From NCBI RefSeq assembly GCF_900753045.1, contig NZ_CAADXO010000084.1, forward strand, positions 1 to 23,398: 23,398 bases of DNA, given 5' to 3'. The notes beneath the pieces are model-generated. The model did not search any database and was not told the DNA's origin. It saw only the letters and a list, made by a program, of their open reading frames with translations. Every line of letters begins with the position of its first letter. The stretch's first letter is position 1. This document shows positions 1-7,740 of this stretch, piece after piece. Origin of the DNA: an uncultured Phascolarctobacterium sp. (GTDB lineage: Bacteria; Bacillota; Negativicutes; Acidaminococcales; Acidaminococcaceae). Both the position numbers and the translations under genes were made by a program.

Positions 1-150
1 GAAATGTATGATAAATTTGAGGCAGCAGCAAAGCGCTGCCGCCAAGGCTTATGGTCACAGGAAAAAATTGAAAAGCCTTGGGATTTCAGAAGAAAACATA
101 AAACACAGGAACAAATCAAACTTTTGGCAATAGAACTTAACAGTAAATAA
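1..150 (+). CDS. Staphylococcal-nuclease-like protein, C-terminal 49 residues only
   Basis: The window opens inside a reading frame that ends with TAA at 148-150. The visible 49 residues carry the alpha-helical tail typical of SNase/thermonuclease domains: a run of AAAKRCRQGLWS followed by a KPWDFRRKHK-type segment. This corresponds to the family's usual 'A...GLW......PWEFR' ending. The catalytic Arg/Asp/Glu residues would lie upstream, outside the window, so activity cannot be judged. A strong intrinsic terminator follows directly. It is not a copy of the second SNase gene near 9.35 kb, whose tail differs clearly in sequence. Identification rests on this short tail alone. Confidence 0.6.
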   Translation, partial: EMYDKFEAAAKRCRQGLWSQEKIEKPWDFRRKHKTQEQIKLLAIELNSK

Positions 151-151
151 T

Positions 152-197
152 AAAATGCTCCGCCTACCCTTTAAATCGGGTAAGCGGAGCATTTTTT
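152..197 (+). terminator. Rho-independent terminator after the SNase-like gene
   Basis: A stem of AAAATGCTCCGC (152-163) pairs with GCGGAGCATTTT (184-195). After one mismatch it continues with TACCC/GGGTA and an 8-nt loop. The T-run at 192-197 lies on the plus strand. The A-run on the left means it could also end leftward transcription coming from the Fic gene, whose stop is about 45 nt to the right. Confidence 0.9.
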
Positions 198-240
198 GCT
201 ACCTATGTCAAAACTTATACAAAAAATCTCAAGAATAAGC

Positions 241-1083
241 TTATTTTTGATTATCTTGCCAAGCAATATGAAGATACCTGTTTTTCAGCTCATTTTTTCC
301 GTCAAACAACAAATTCTCAAAAAATCTTTCCAAATAAATCGTCGTTGCATGGATATCATTTTGAAAATCATTATAATTTGCTCTTACCAAGGCATTACGG
401 AAATACCAGGAATTCTTGGCAAAACATTCATTTCCGATAAAATAACCAAGAGAATTTAAATATTTAATGATAAAAACTGCAGTTGAACGCGTATTACCTT
501 CACAGAACGGATGTATTTGCCATATATCACAAGTAAATTGTGCTAAATGCTTAATAATTTCATTTCTGCTTAAATTTTGATAGGAAAAAGCCTTTTCTGT
601 CTTAAAATCATATTCCATAGTCATTGGAATACTGTCATAGGATGCATAAAAAACGCTTTTCCCGTTCAAAACCCATTCATTTTTACTTATGTTATACGTT
701 CTTATTTCACCGGCATGCATAAAAACATCCTTGAACAGATATCGGTGAATTGACATCCAAGCAGCAGGCGTAAAGCTAAAAGCCTTTTCCGCCAACAAGG
801 CAGTAATACGTCCGGCAACTATGTCTGCTTCTCTAGTAGTGTCTTCTATGACATGTCTGTCGGAGCGTTCCTCATAATAATTGCTGATTCTGGCATTAGC
901 TTCTTTAATAGTTATTTTGCCTTCAATATTATCTTTTGCCGTTTCTAGCAAATATCCGGAGGTTGTCAAGCCATCTACAGCCTGTAAGCCTATTGCAGTT
1001 TGCCAGGCAACAGTTTTTTCTTCTAGCTTGGGTTCTCCCAACTTAATATATTCGTTTAAATCTTCGTACCAATTATTTGCCAT
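241..1083 (-). CDS. Fic domain protein (AMPylase-type)
   Basis: About 280 aa. The core Fic motif is intact, IHPFCEGNTRS (family HPFx[D/E]GNxR), with the catalytic His and the anion-binding Asn/Arg present. Fic proteins usually transfer AMP from ATP to a target Ser/Thr/Tyr hydroxyl. The N-terminal ~70 residues (around GLQAVDGLTTSGYLLETA and a following IEGKITIKEA helix) resemble the antitoxin-like region found fused to Fic domains in many Firmicutes. At the position of the inhibitory [S/T]xxxE[G/N] motif it reads LQAVDG, with Asp in place of Glu. Two ATGs lie close together (1089 and 1083). The GGAAGG Shine-Dalgarno is only 3 nt from the first and 9 nt from the second, so 1083 is chosen. No separate antitoxin gene is adjacent. 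Codon use is AT-rich compared with the flanking genes, suggesting an accessory gene. Target unknown. Confidence 0.9.
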   Translation of the reverse strand: MANNWYEDLNEYIKLGEPKLEEKTVAWQTAIGLQAVDGLTTSGYLLETAKDNIEGKITIKEANARISNYYEERSDRHVIEDTTREADIVAGRITALLAEKAFSFTPAAWMSIHRYLFKDVFMHAGEIRTYNISKNEWVLNGKSVFYASYDSIPMTMEYDFKTEKAFSYQNLSRNEIIKHLAQFTCDIWQIHPFCEGNTRSTAVFIIKYLNSLGYFIGNECFAKNSWYFRNALVRANYNDFQNDIHATTIYLERFFENLLFDGKNELKNRYLHIAWQDNQK

Positions 1084-1122
1084 AATCATCTACCTTCCAA
1101 GCTCATAAAAAATTATTTCTCT

Positions 1123-1128
1123 ATTATA
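1123..1128 (-). promoter_or_regulatory. Candidate -10 box for the Fic gene
   Basis: TATAAT on the minus strand, about 40 nt upstream of the Fic start. The best -35 (TTGGTA) would need a 19-nt spacer, so the promoter is plausible but not strong. Confidence 0.35.
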
Positions 1129-1184
1129 TGCTTCACAGATATTATTTTACCAAACTACTATGATTTTTTGCAAGCGCATCCCTT

Positions 1185-2510
1185 CTACCTCACGCGTATA
1201 CGCCTGCCCTCGCCGTTCGCCAGGAAAATCTCGCCCAGCTGCAATCTGCCGTCCACAATCTTAAAGACATCGCTTTCAAACGTGCCTACCTTGGTTTCAA
1301 TCTCCACATTACTGAACGCCAGCTCACCGCTCTGGTCGCTGAAGCTGCCGCGCAGGCTCAAAAACGGCACCATCATGTACGTTCCTTTACCAGTAGAAAA
1401 GCTGCCGTATACCAAATTATTGCCATGACGTCCCTCGTTGCGGAACTTAATCTTCAAAGCAACGCTCGTATTAATCTTCCTGCTTTTGGCAGCCAGCGAA
1501 GCCATCAGATCCTTGCCGTCGACATCAATTTTGTAATAGCGATTATCAAAATGATACAGGCCGATAGCGTCAAAGGTACCGCCGAAAATACTGCCTGTTA
1601 CGTCCTGAAAGGTTATCAGCGCATTTTCATAATGGTAGGTGCCGTCGATATTCGTAAAATACAAATCGTTCAGATGCAGCTCCTTCAGCGCCAGCGCACC
1701 ATCAATCACAGGTTTTTTCAGGCTGCCGGTCATCTGCCCTGTTACCGTCATCGCATCCTTAACATTTTTCATGCCCAGCGAATCCGGAATAACATCATAC
1801 AGGCAGATGTTGATATTCACTTTTTGCTCACCATGCAGGTCACACTTACCGTCAATATTCAGTCCCTTGCCTGCAATACTGCCGCCGTAGCGTCCTGCAG
1901 CCAGATGCAGCTCCAGCTGCTGATGCTCATGTATCTGCGCCGTTCCCTCCACGTCATTCAAAACAAAGTGACGCTTTTTGTATTCCGCCGACAGCACCGT
2001 ATCATGCAAAATCAGCTTAATATTCGGCAGTCTGCCCTTAATCTGCAGATGGCGCTTTTCCATAGGCACCTCGTCCAGCAGAATTTTTTCCTCCGCCGTC
2101 TTTTTATTCTGCAGGATATCCAGGCGCATTTTATCATCAAAGCCAAGATGAATATAAGCATTGTGCAGCTCAACCTCCTGCACCGTATCAATGCCTGCTA
2201 TGCGCAGGATGATGTCCTTCGGCTTAATTTTGATGCGTCCCTCGGGCACATCTACCAGGCGTTCGTTCTCCGGCGAATCCCAGGTCAGATTTTTAAAATA
2301 CACATTACCCCAGATATCGGCGCGCAGCTCCTCGGCCGTCACTGTGCCTGTCAGCACCTGCTGCTTTGCCATATAATAATTAAAAAGCTCCGCCGCATGA
2401 CGGCTTGCACGCTGCGCCAAAAAGAAATAAACAGCGCCGCCCACCGCCAGCAGGCAGATTACCAGCGTTACAAGATGAATTTTAGATAATCTGCGTATTG
2501 CCTGCAACAT
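1185..2510 (-). CDS. AsmA/TamB-like envelope protein
   Basis: 441 aa from the chosen ATG at 2510; the frame is open 22 codons further upstream, but those residues do not look like protein start. The N-terminus is a basic stretch followed by one membrane span (about residues 13-30, HLVTLVICLLAVGGAVYFF). The rest is predicted extracytoplasmic and rich in alternating beta-type patterns. Repeated 'V.L..A.I.L' and 'DGALALKELHL..LYFTNIDGTYHY' style segments are typical of AsmA/TamB/DUF748-like proteins. In diderms these form long beta grooves involved in lipid or outer-membrane-protein transport. The protein is shorter than TamB and may be one of several paralogues. It lies downstream of the M18 aminopeptidase but is separated from it by a terminator, so it probably has its own promoter. 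It supports a diderm host. Exact subfamily uncertain. Confidence 0.65.
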   Translation of the reverse strand: MLQAIRRLSKIHLVTLVICLLAVGGAVYFFLAQRASRHAAELFNYYMAKQQVLTGTVTAEELRADIWGNVYFKNLTWDSPENERLVDVPEGRIKIKPKDIILRIAGIDTVQEVELHNAYIHLGFDDKMRLDILQNKKTAEEKILLDEVPMEKRHLQIKGRLPNIKLILHDTVLSAEYKKRHFVLNDVEGTAQIHEHQQLELHLAAGRYGGSIAGKGLNIDGKCDLHGEQKVNINICLYDVIPDSLGMKNVKDAMTVTGQMTGSLKKPVIDGALALKELHLNDLYFTNIDGTYHYENALITFQDVTGSIFGGTFDAIGLYHFDNRYYKIDVDGKDLMASLAAKSRKINTSVALKIKFRNEGRHGNNLVYGSFSTGKGTYMMVPFLSLRGSFSDQSGELAFSNVEIETKVGTFESDVFKIVDGRLQLGEIFLANGEGRRIRVR

Positions 2511-2583
2511 ATAATCACCACTTTCGCTTATAAATCTTCCTAAGCTCAGTATAGCACCACGCCGAAACGCCCGCAACTAATGC

Positions 2584-2627
2584 AAAAAAACAAGCACAGC
2601 AAGCTGCGTCACTGCAGCCTGCTATGC
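2584..2627 (-). terminator. Terminator downstream of the M18 aminopeptidase
   Basis: On the minus strand a 14-bp stem (2614-2627 with 2594-2607, two G-U pairs, 6-nt loop) is followed by TTGTTTTTTTGC. It lies about 25 nt after the aminopeptidase stop and separates that operon from the AsmA-like gene. Confidence 0.85.
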
Positions 2628-2652
2628 CCTTTGCACATTATATATTAAATTG

Positions 2653-3972
2653 TTATTTCAGGCAGTACGTTCCGTCGGCAGCCTCCGCAACAGCGGCGGC
2701 AAAAAATGCCTGCGCCAGCTCTGCCAGATACGCCGTATCCTTAACGCCGGCCATCTCGTAGGCGGAATGCATCGCCAGCTGCGCCAAACCGATATCCACC
2801 GATTTAATCGCTACCTGAGCGGTAGAGATATTGCCTAAGGTAGAACCGCCGGCCATATCCGAGCGGTTATAGAAAAGCTGCAGCGGCACGTTCGCCTTTT
2901 TAGCCAGCAGCTGCACCAACGCGCCGGATACCGCATCCGTAGTATATTTTTGGTTAGCGCTGTATTTGACAACCACGCCCTCATTAGGATAGGTCTTGTT
3001 CGTCAGGTCGTTCTTATCCGTATGATTGGGATGCACCGCATGAGCGTTGTCCGCCGAAAGCATCAAGCTGTTGGCCAAGGACACCAGATAATCCTCCTCG
3101 TCCCTGCCCAGTGCCAAGTTGATGCGCTGCAGCGCATCCTTTAAGAAGGTCGCCGCCGCGCCCTGCTTCGTGCCGCTGCCGACTTCTTCGTTATCCAGCA
3201 TGCAGAATACCGGCACACTCTCGCCTGCTTCTGCCGCCAAAAAGCCCTGCAATCCGGCAAACACGCACTGCAGGTCATCCAGCCTGCCGCCGGCAACATA
3301 TTCCTGCTCCAGACCCACGGTAGTCGCAGGCATTCTGTTATAAAGGAAAAGCTCCGTATCTACAATCTGCTCTGCGGTAACACCGCAGGCCTCCGCCAAC
3401 AGCTTCTGCAGGCCGTCCTTAGTCGCAGCACTGCCGATAAGCGGCAGCATATCTGTCTGCGCGTTCAGCTTAACGCCATCGTTGGCTTCCCTGTTCATGT
3501 GGATTGCCAGATTCGGAATCATCATCAAGTCCTGCTCAACATTAACAAGACGCGCTTCCAAGCGGCCGTCAACGTTGCACAGCACGCGTCCGGCAACGGA
3601 AAGCGGCCTGTCCAGCCAGGTGTTCAGCAGCATGCCGCCGTACTTTTCCACATTCAGCTTCACATACTTTTTGTCTACCACAATTTCAGCATTATTCTTC
3701 AGCTTGAACGCCGGCGAATCGCAGTGGCAGGCATAAACCTGAAAGCCCAGATAAGCCTTTTGTGGAATCACAAAGGCCAGCAGCGCCGAACCGTTACGGC
3801 TCACGTAATATTTACCGCCCTCCTGCAACTGCCATTTGCTGTTTTCCTGCAGCTCGGTAAAGCCGGCAGCCGCCAGCTCCTCCTTAATATTTTTCACTGC
3901 GAAAAAGCTGTTGGGCGTTTTATCCAAAAAAGCGCACAGCTTCGCATTCAGCTCTGTATAAGCCATTTCCAT
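2653..3972 (-). CDS. M18 family aminopeptidase
   Basis: 439 aa, the usual length for this dinuclear-zinc family, which removes N-terminal (often acidic) residues from peptides in the cytoplasm. Metal and catalytic motifs are in order: CHCDSPAFKLK near residue 82 (His and Asp), GGRLDDLQC near 228, CMLDNEEVGS near 256 (catalytic and metal Glu pair), and a C-terminal region containing DNAHAVHPNH and later DMAGGSTLG. The ATG at 3972 has GAGGTG about 10 nt upstream; a second ATG two codons later is less well spaced. It is the last gene of a leftward set (DUF1653, YjbR-like, nfo, M18), 36 nt behind nfo, and is followed by a clear terminator. Family assignment is firm; substrate is inferred from the family. 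Confidence 0.93.
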   Translation of the reverse strand: MEMAYTELNAKLCAFLDKTPNSFFAVKNIKEELAAAGFTELQENSKWQLQEGGKYYVSRNGSALLAFVIPQKAYLGFQVYACHCDSPAFKLKNNAEIVVDKKYVKLNVEKYGGMLLNTWLDRPLSVAGRVLCNVDGRLEARLVNVEQDLMMIPNLAIHMNREANDGVKLNAQTDMLPLIGSAATKDGLQKLLAEACGVTAEQIVDTELFLYNRMPATTVGLEQEYVAGGRLDDLQCVFAGLQGFLAAEAGESVPVFCMLDNEEVGSGTKQGAAATFLKDALQRINLALGRDEEDYLVSLANSLMLSADNAHAVHPNHTDKNDLTNKTYPNEGVVVKYSANQKYTTDAVSGALVQLLAKKANVPLQLFYNRSDMAGGSTLGNISTAQVAIKSVDIGLAQLAMHSAYEMAGVKDTAYLAELAQAFFAAAVAEAADGTYCLK

Positions 3973-4008
3973 TTCTATCGTTCACCTCTTGTAAAAATTC
4001 TTGGTATA

Positions 4009-4842
4009 TTACTCTGCAAAGCGCTCACGCAGCAGCTTTATTTCCGCAGCGTAGCCCGGCAGCTCGTTCGGCGTTTCCAAGTAAAACGGCAGGCTGCGCA
4101 GCGCCGGATGGTTAATCACCGCCGACAGCGCCTCCAGACCGATGTTGCCTGCACCGATGCACGCATGCCTGTCCTTATGACTGCCGCAGATATTCAGGCT
4201 GTCGTTCAGATGCACAGCCTTCAAGCGCTCCAAGCCGATAATTTTATCGAACTGCGCCAGTACGCCGTCCAAATCATTAACGATATCATAACCGCCGTCA
4301 AAAATATGACAGGTATCAAGGCAGACGCCCATCTTTTCGTTAAGCTGTACCTTGCTCAAAATCGCCGCCAGCTCCTCAAAGCTGCGGCCAACCTCCGTGC
4401 CCTTGCCTGCCATCGTTTCCAGCAGAACCGTGGTATGTAAATCCTTATGCAGCACACTGTTGAGCAGCGCTGCTATTTTTTCTATGCCAACCTCAGCGCC
4501 CTGCTTCACATGGCTGCCGGGGTGAAAATTATACATATTCCCCGGCACATATTCCAGCATCGCCAAATCGCCCTCCATCACCATCTGCGCAAACTCCAGC
4601 AGTTTTTCGTCCGCTGCGCAGGGGTTCATCGTATACGGTGCGTGTGCCAGAATGGGCGCAAAATTGTGCTCCTGCATCAACGCATTCAGTGCCGCCGCGT
4701 CCTCGGGCTTCACGGCCTTCGCCTTGCCTCCACGCGGATTGCGCGTAAAAAACTGAAACGTATCGGCACCGATTGACAGCGCCGTTTTTCCCATCGCCAA
4801 AAAGCCCTTCGATGAGGATAAATGACAACCTATATGTAACAC
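4009..4842 (-). CDS. nfo: Endonuclease IV (AP endonuclease)
   Basis: 277 aa from a GTG start at 4842, placed 9 nt after a strong AAAGGAG. The open frame extends to 4947, but that part overlaps the YjbR gene and is not family-like. Starting here gives the canonical beginning LHIGCHLSSSKG. Endonuclease IV is a TIM-barrel, three-zinc enzyme that cleaves DNA 5' to abasic sites in base excision repair. Visible motifs: DTFQFFTRNPRG near residue 29, ILAHAPYTMN near 64, YNFHPGSH near 103, VLLETMAGKGTE near 138, VCLDTCHIFDGGYD near 173, AVHLNDS near 206, KDRHACIGAGNIG near 220, and LETPNE near 253. All expected His/Glu/Asp zinc ligands appear present. It lies 17 nt behind the YjbR-like gene and 36 nt before M18, consistent with cotranscription. 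Confidence 0.95.
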   Translation of the reverse strand: MLHIGCHLSSSKGFLAMGKTALSIGADTFQFFTRNPRGGKAKAVKPEDAAALNALMQEHNFAPILAHAPYTMNPCAADEKLLEFAQMVMEGDLAMLEYVPGNMYNFHPGSHVKQGAEVGIEKIAALLNSVLHKDLHTTVLLETMAGKGTEVGRSFEELAAILSKVQLNEKMGVCLDTCHIFDGGYDIVNDLDGVLAQFDKIIGLERLKAVHLNDSLNICGSHKDRHACIGAGNIGLEALSAVINHPALRSLPFYLETPNELPGYAAEIKLLRERFAE

Positions 4843-4859
4843 TTGCTCAATCTCCTTTG

Positions 4860-5510
4860 CTATTTTTCCACCAGCTGATAGCTTTCCGCCAACAGCTCCT
4901 GCACCAGCGAAATGTCCGCATCCTTTTGCAAAATCACCGTCAGCCAATGCTTTTTATTCATATGGTACGCAGGATAAAAATGCTGCCTGTCCACCAGCTG
5001 CACAATCTTCGCCGGTGGCAGCTTAATGTTTAAAACATCAACCTTCCCCGCCTTCGCTATGCCCAGGCTTTTATAGTAAATCGTCATAAACAAAGCGTAC
5101 CATTTGTTTTTCCGCGCCGTCTTAAAGGTAAAATTCTCCGGCGTTTCCGGCCACGGTGCGTCGGGAACAGTGCCGAAGCGCTGCGAACAGTAATCCATCA
5201 GCTGCAGCTTAACGTTGCTTTTTATCAGGCACTGCGTTTTTATTTCTTCCAGTAATGCCTCTGCTTTTTCGCGCACGCTCATCACGTAACCGCTGATGTT
5301 ATCCGCAACGTTAAAGGGCAGGTATTCCTCATCCGTATCGCGTTCCAAAACATTTACGGATAAGGCCTTGCCCGCAAGCATAACGACAGCGTAAAACTCC
5401 GTTTCCGGCAAGGGCTTGCGCAGTGTCAGCCCTGCGCCCTCCCGCACAAAACCGTAGGCCAGCGCTTTTTTTATATCAACATCATATTGCTCTAAAATCG
5501 GATAAAGCAT
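4860..5510 (-). CDS. YjbR/MmcQ-family protein with an extra N-terminal domain
   Basis: 216 aa from the ATG at 5510, which has AGGGGAGA about 6 nt upstream; an in-frame start 6 codons earlier lacks this spacing. The C-terminal half (about residues 105-216) matches the YjbR/MmcQ fold. It contains a KNKWYALFMTI stretch, then LNIKLPP, and the family signature FYPAYHMNKKHWLTVIL. The N-terminal half (TLRKPLPETEFYAVVMLAG and PFNVADNISGYVMSVREK) is a second domain also seen in longer Firmicute members. YjbR proteins have a double-stranded-DNA-binding-like fold, but no biochemical role is established. Position between DUF1653 and nfo suggests only co-expression with a DNA repair gene. Confidence 0.8.
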   Translation of the reverse strand: MLYPILEQYDVDIKKALAYGFVREGAGLTLRKPLPETEFYAVVMLAGKALSVNVLERDTDEEYLPFNVADNISGYVMSVREKAEALLEEIKTQCLIKSNVKLQLMDYCSQRFGTVPDAPWPETPENFTFKTARKNKWYALFMTIYYKSLGIAKAGKVDVLNIKLPPAKIVQLVDRQHFYPAYHMNKKHWLTVILQKDADISLVQELLAESYQLVEK

Positions 5511-5576
5511 TTCCGTTCTCCCCTGCAAATAAAATCAGCAACACCGCCAGCCAATCAGCTAATCAGTCTGGCAAAA

Positions 5577-5840
5577 TCAGAACTCTGTTACAACCTCAAA
5601 GCGGTACTTTTGCTTAATTGCAGGATATTTTTCGCGGTCCACCTCGCTCATAAACATAGCGTAAGGACGGGCGCAAATTTTGAACGGAGCATACAGCGCC
5701 TGATACACCACCAGCTTTTCGCCTGTTTCCGTGTGCTCGGCAAAGGCCAGTATTTTGTATAAGTATTCCGTCGTAGGATTTTCGACAGTTTCTCTTTTAA
5801 AATGGCGCACAATGTCGCCCATATGCATTTCTCTAGTCAT
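5577..5840 (-). CDS. DUF1653 domain protein
   Basis: 87 aa, a typical single-domain DUF1653 protein (a short beta-rich domain of unknown function). Seen here are GDIVRHFKRET near residue 8, then YLYKILAFAEHTETGEKLVVYQAL and a C-terminal MSEVDREKYP...KYRFE segment, all characteristic of the family. The ATG at 5840 has GGAGG 8-9 nt upstream. First gene of the leftward run towards M18: it ends 66 nt before the YjbR-like start, with a -10 box about 35 nt upstream. Function unknown. Confidence 0.88.
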   Translation of the reverse strand: MTREMHMGDIVRHFKRETVENPTTEYLYKILAFAEHTETGEKLVVYQALYAPFKICARPYAMFMSEVDREKYPAIKQKYRFEVVTEF

Positions 5841-5873
5841 GTTATTAACCTCCGGAAGTATGTAGCTTATATA

Positions 5874-5879
5874 ATTATA
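5874..5879 (-). promoter_or_regulatory. Candidate -10 box for the DUF1653-YjbR-nfo-M18 run
   Basis: TATAAT on the minus strand, about 34 nt before the DUF1653 ATG. The -35 region is not close to consensus. Nothing else in 5841-5988 looks like a gene. Confidence 0.45.
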
Positions 5880-5988
5880 CTACAAAATACATCTCATATG
5901 CCACGTGCTTCCGAGGATAATAATTCTACTAAATGTGTTTTCCCAAGACAAGCAGTTCAAGATAAAATTAAACAAGTATATATAATAT

Positions 5989-6669
5989 TCAACCGCAAAT
6001 CTTTACCTTAGCCAAAGCCTCCTGAAACTTATCGCCCAAGGAAAAGAACAGCGGTGTATTAGCGCGCTTCACACGCTCCGCCTTCATAGCTTTATATGCC
6101 AATCTATCAGCAAGCTCATTAAAATACTCCTTGGAATGTCCTTTGACCTTTTTAAAGGTTATGCTCATCTTTTCTCTATGCTTCATAACTAATTGCTTGT
6201 ACCATTCCTCCATACTTGTCTTGCTTACAGAATGGCTTTTAGCCAATTCAGCGATGGAACTATTATCATGCTTAATAATAAGATTCTTGATATGTCTTTC
6301 CTTGGCCATTTGAATTGCCTTAGCTGCAGCAAGCAGCTCATGATTAGTGGAGGTAAGAGCGCAGTCCTCCAAATTCTCCGGGATCTCCGAATACTGAATA
6401 ACCTCGCTGCTTGTAAGCAGTACTATACCGATAGCTCCAAAACGCTCATTGTCGCTATAGCTTGCATCAACATAGGCAATAGCACTGAAATCATCTACCG
6501 GATAATCCACATTGCTCATAAAAAGCCGCTCCAAATAACTCATTGACTTTGCTTCAAAAACCGACAACTGTTTTTTGAGTAATTTTATAGCTTTTTTATT
6601 TTTTGCTTCCTGCTTGGCAGCTTTTTTCAGTTGCTTCTTTAATTGCTTTTTCAATGCTTTCTTCGTCAT
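5989..6669 (-). CDS. RNase HI-like protein with lysine-rich N-terminus
   Basis: 226 aa. Residues 1-40 are almost all Lys, Ala, Leu and Gln (KKALKKQLKKQLKKAAKQ and similar), a probable basic helix that could bind nucleic acid. The RNase H fold starts near residue 62. Its acidic residues are recognisable: Asp in AIAYVDASYSD, Glu in TNHELLAAAKAI, Asp in IIKHDNSSIAEL, and the late GHSKEYFNELADRLAYKA with His, Asn, Glu and Asp. RNase H enzymes cut the RNA strand of RNA-DNA hybrids. The domain resembles the type found behind viroplasmin domains in Firmicutes, but here the N-terminal part is a basic helix instead. The ATG at 6669 has AAAGGAG about 10 nt upstream. Monocistronic; a second RNase H (HIII) is present near 22 kb. 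Confidence 0.82.
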   Translation of the reverse strand: MTKKALKKQLKKQLKKAAKQEAKNKKAIKLLKKQLSVFEAKSMSYLERLFMSNVDYPVDDFSAIAYVDASYSDNERFGAIGIVLLTSSEVIQYSEIPENLEDCALTSTNHELLAAAKAIQMAKERHIKNLIIKHDNSSIAELAKSHSVSKTSMEEWYKQLVMKHREKMSITFKKVKGHSKEYFNELADRLAYKAMKAERVKRANTPLFFSLGDKFQEALAKVKICG

Positions 6670-6732
6670 AATCTATCCGCTCCTTTTTATATATTCAGTG
6701 CTGTTTTTTCATTTAAGGAATCTTATAAGTAA

Positions 6733-6763
6733 ATTATATATGACGTCATGGACAGAAACTGTC
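6733..6763 (-). promoter_or_regulatory. RNase HI-like gene promoter with two adjacent palindromes
   Basis: On the minus strand a TATAAT (6733-6738) lies about 65 nt before the start codon. Directly upstream sit the perfect palindrome ATGACGTCAT (6740-6749) and GACAGAAACTGTC (6751-6763, 5-bp arms around AAA). They occupy the spacer and the poorly conserved -35 region (CAGTTT), where a regulator would be expected to bind. No regulator is identified. Confidence 0.45.
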
Positions 6764-6829
6764 ATTGCTCTAATAAAAAAGCTATAGAATAAAAATTTTG
6801 CATCACTGATGCTTAAATTCATCCTAAAA

Positions 6830-6870
6830 ACAAAAAGGAGGATAACGTACTGCGAAAGTACATTATCCTC
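6830..6870 (-). terminator. Terminator downstream of the LysE-type exporter
   Basis: A hairpin (GAGGATAA 6838-6845 with TTATCCTC 6863-6870, an inner GTACT/AGTAC after one mismatch) is followed on the minus strand by CTTTTTGTTTTT. It lies about 60 nt past the exporter stop. Confidence 0.85.
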
Positions 6871-6930
6871 GTGCTGTTATAGGCAAGCAGCTTACGCAAT
6901 AAGCCACATCCCTATTATGATATTCCAGCC

Positions 6931-7542
6931 TCATACAAGTTCCCAAAAGTTTAGCAATAACTTCACGCCGTAAAACACAATTACGCCGCCGCAGACAATA
7001 TTCACTCTGCATAAAAATACTGCACCAAGCCTGTCGCGAAAAACCGAAATCATCAGTGTCAGACCGGTGAACCACAGGCAGGATGCCGTAACAACTCCGG
7101 CAATAAACGTCAGTGACTGCGCCTCCGGCAAGGTAACATGAAACGCTCCCAGCATCATCGTCCCGTCGATAATCGCCTGCGGATTAAACCAGGTCACCAC
7201 GCAGGCCGTAGTTATCGTCTGCGCAACGCTATCAGGCACAGCGGCTTCGTCCAAGGCCTCCGCCTTTGCTCGCAGCAGGCTTACGCCTATATAAATAACA
7301 ATCAGGCTGCCGAACAGCAAAATCACCGGCTTCAGCCAGTCATAACGCTGCATAATCGTGCCGATACCGAAAAAGCACGCCAACGATAAGGCTACGTCAA
7401 AAAATATTACGATTAACGCCGTCAGCAAGGCACGTTGCCTCGTGTACGTCAGCGCGGAATTGATAACAAAAAGGTTCTGTAAACCGATGGGCGCCACATA
7501 CGCCAGTCCCATCGTCAAACCCTGTAAAAAATATTCAATCAT
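6931..7542 (-). CDS. LysE/ArgO-type amino-acid exporter
   Basis: 203 aa with about six hydrophobic spans, the size and layout of the LysE superfamily, whose members export basic amino acids or related solutes. Family marks are GLAYVAPIGLQNLFVIN near residue 12 (usual form PIGPQN) and ACVVTWFNPQAIIDG near 113. The NPQAIID element is typical of LysE/ArgO rather than RhtB proteins. The ATG at 7542 has AAGAGGA 6 nt upstream. It is monocistronic, flanked by a terminator on the left and a long AT-rich upstream region with two palindromes on the right. No LysR-type regulator lies next to it. Substrate is inferred from the family only. Confidence 0.88.
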   Translation of the reverse strand: MIEYFLQGLTMGLAYVAPIGLQNLFVINSALTYTRQRALLTALIVIFFDVALSLACFFGIGTIMQRYDWLKPVILLFGSLIVIYIGVSLLRAKAEALDEAAVPDSVAQTITTACVVTWFNPQAIIDGTMMLGAFHVTLPEAQSLTFIAGVVTASCLWFTGLTLMISVFRDRLGAVFLCRVNIVCGGVIVFYGVKLLLNFWELV

Positions 7543-7578
7543 GCAAGATCCTCTTAAAATAATACTCTGTTATGGAAA

Positions 7579-7621
7579 TTTATTTAAATAAAATTGTTTA
7601 TCATTTTGCAAAATCCGTCAA
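7579..7621 (-). promoter_or_regulatory. Candidate promoter/operator of the LysE-type gene
   Basis: A -35-like TTGACG (7616-7621) is followed by the perfect 12-bp palindrome ATTTTGCAAAAT (7603-7614) and, 10 nt further, the 14-bp palindrome TTTATTTAAATAAA (7579-7592). The -10 is weak (AACAAT or TAAACA). The palindromes are possible regulator sites; AT-rich sequence makes chance palindromes common. Confidence 0.35.
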
Positions 7622-7740
7622 GGGTAATTCAGAAACATTTTATATGAACCGGCGCCAAGCACTTTAAATAACGCTCAAAAACCTTATGTTAGACAACACT
7701 CAAAGTATTAAAAATTATAACCAAAAGATATGAAACTGAA

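Noticed and set aside
1425..2489. 354-codon open frame on the plus strand
   Set aside because: Antisense to the AsmA-like gene; composition rich in Gln, His and Ile with no family motifs.
3499..4440. 313-codon plus-strand frame spanning two genes
   Set aside because: It runs antisense across the M18 and nfo genes and their gap, with no ribosome site or recognisable domain.
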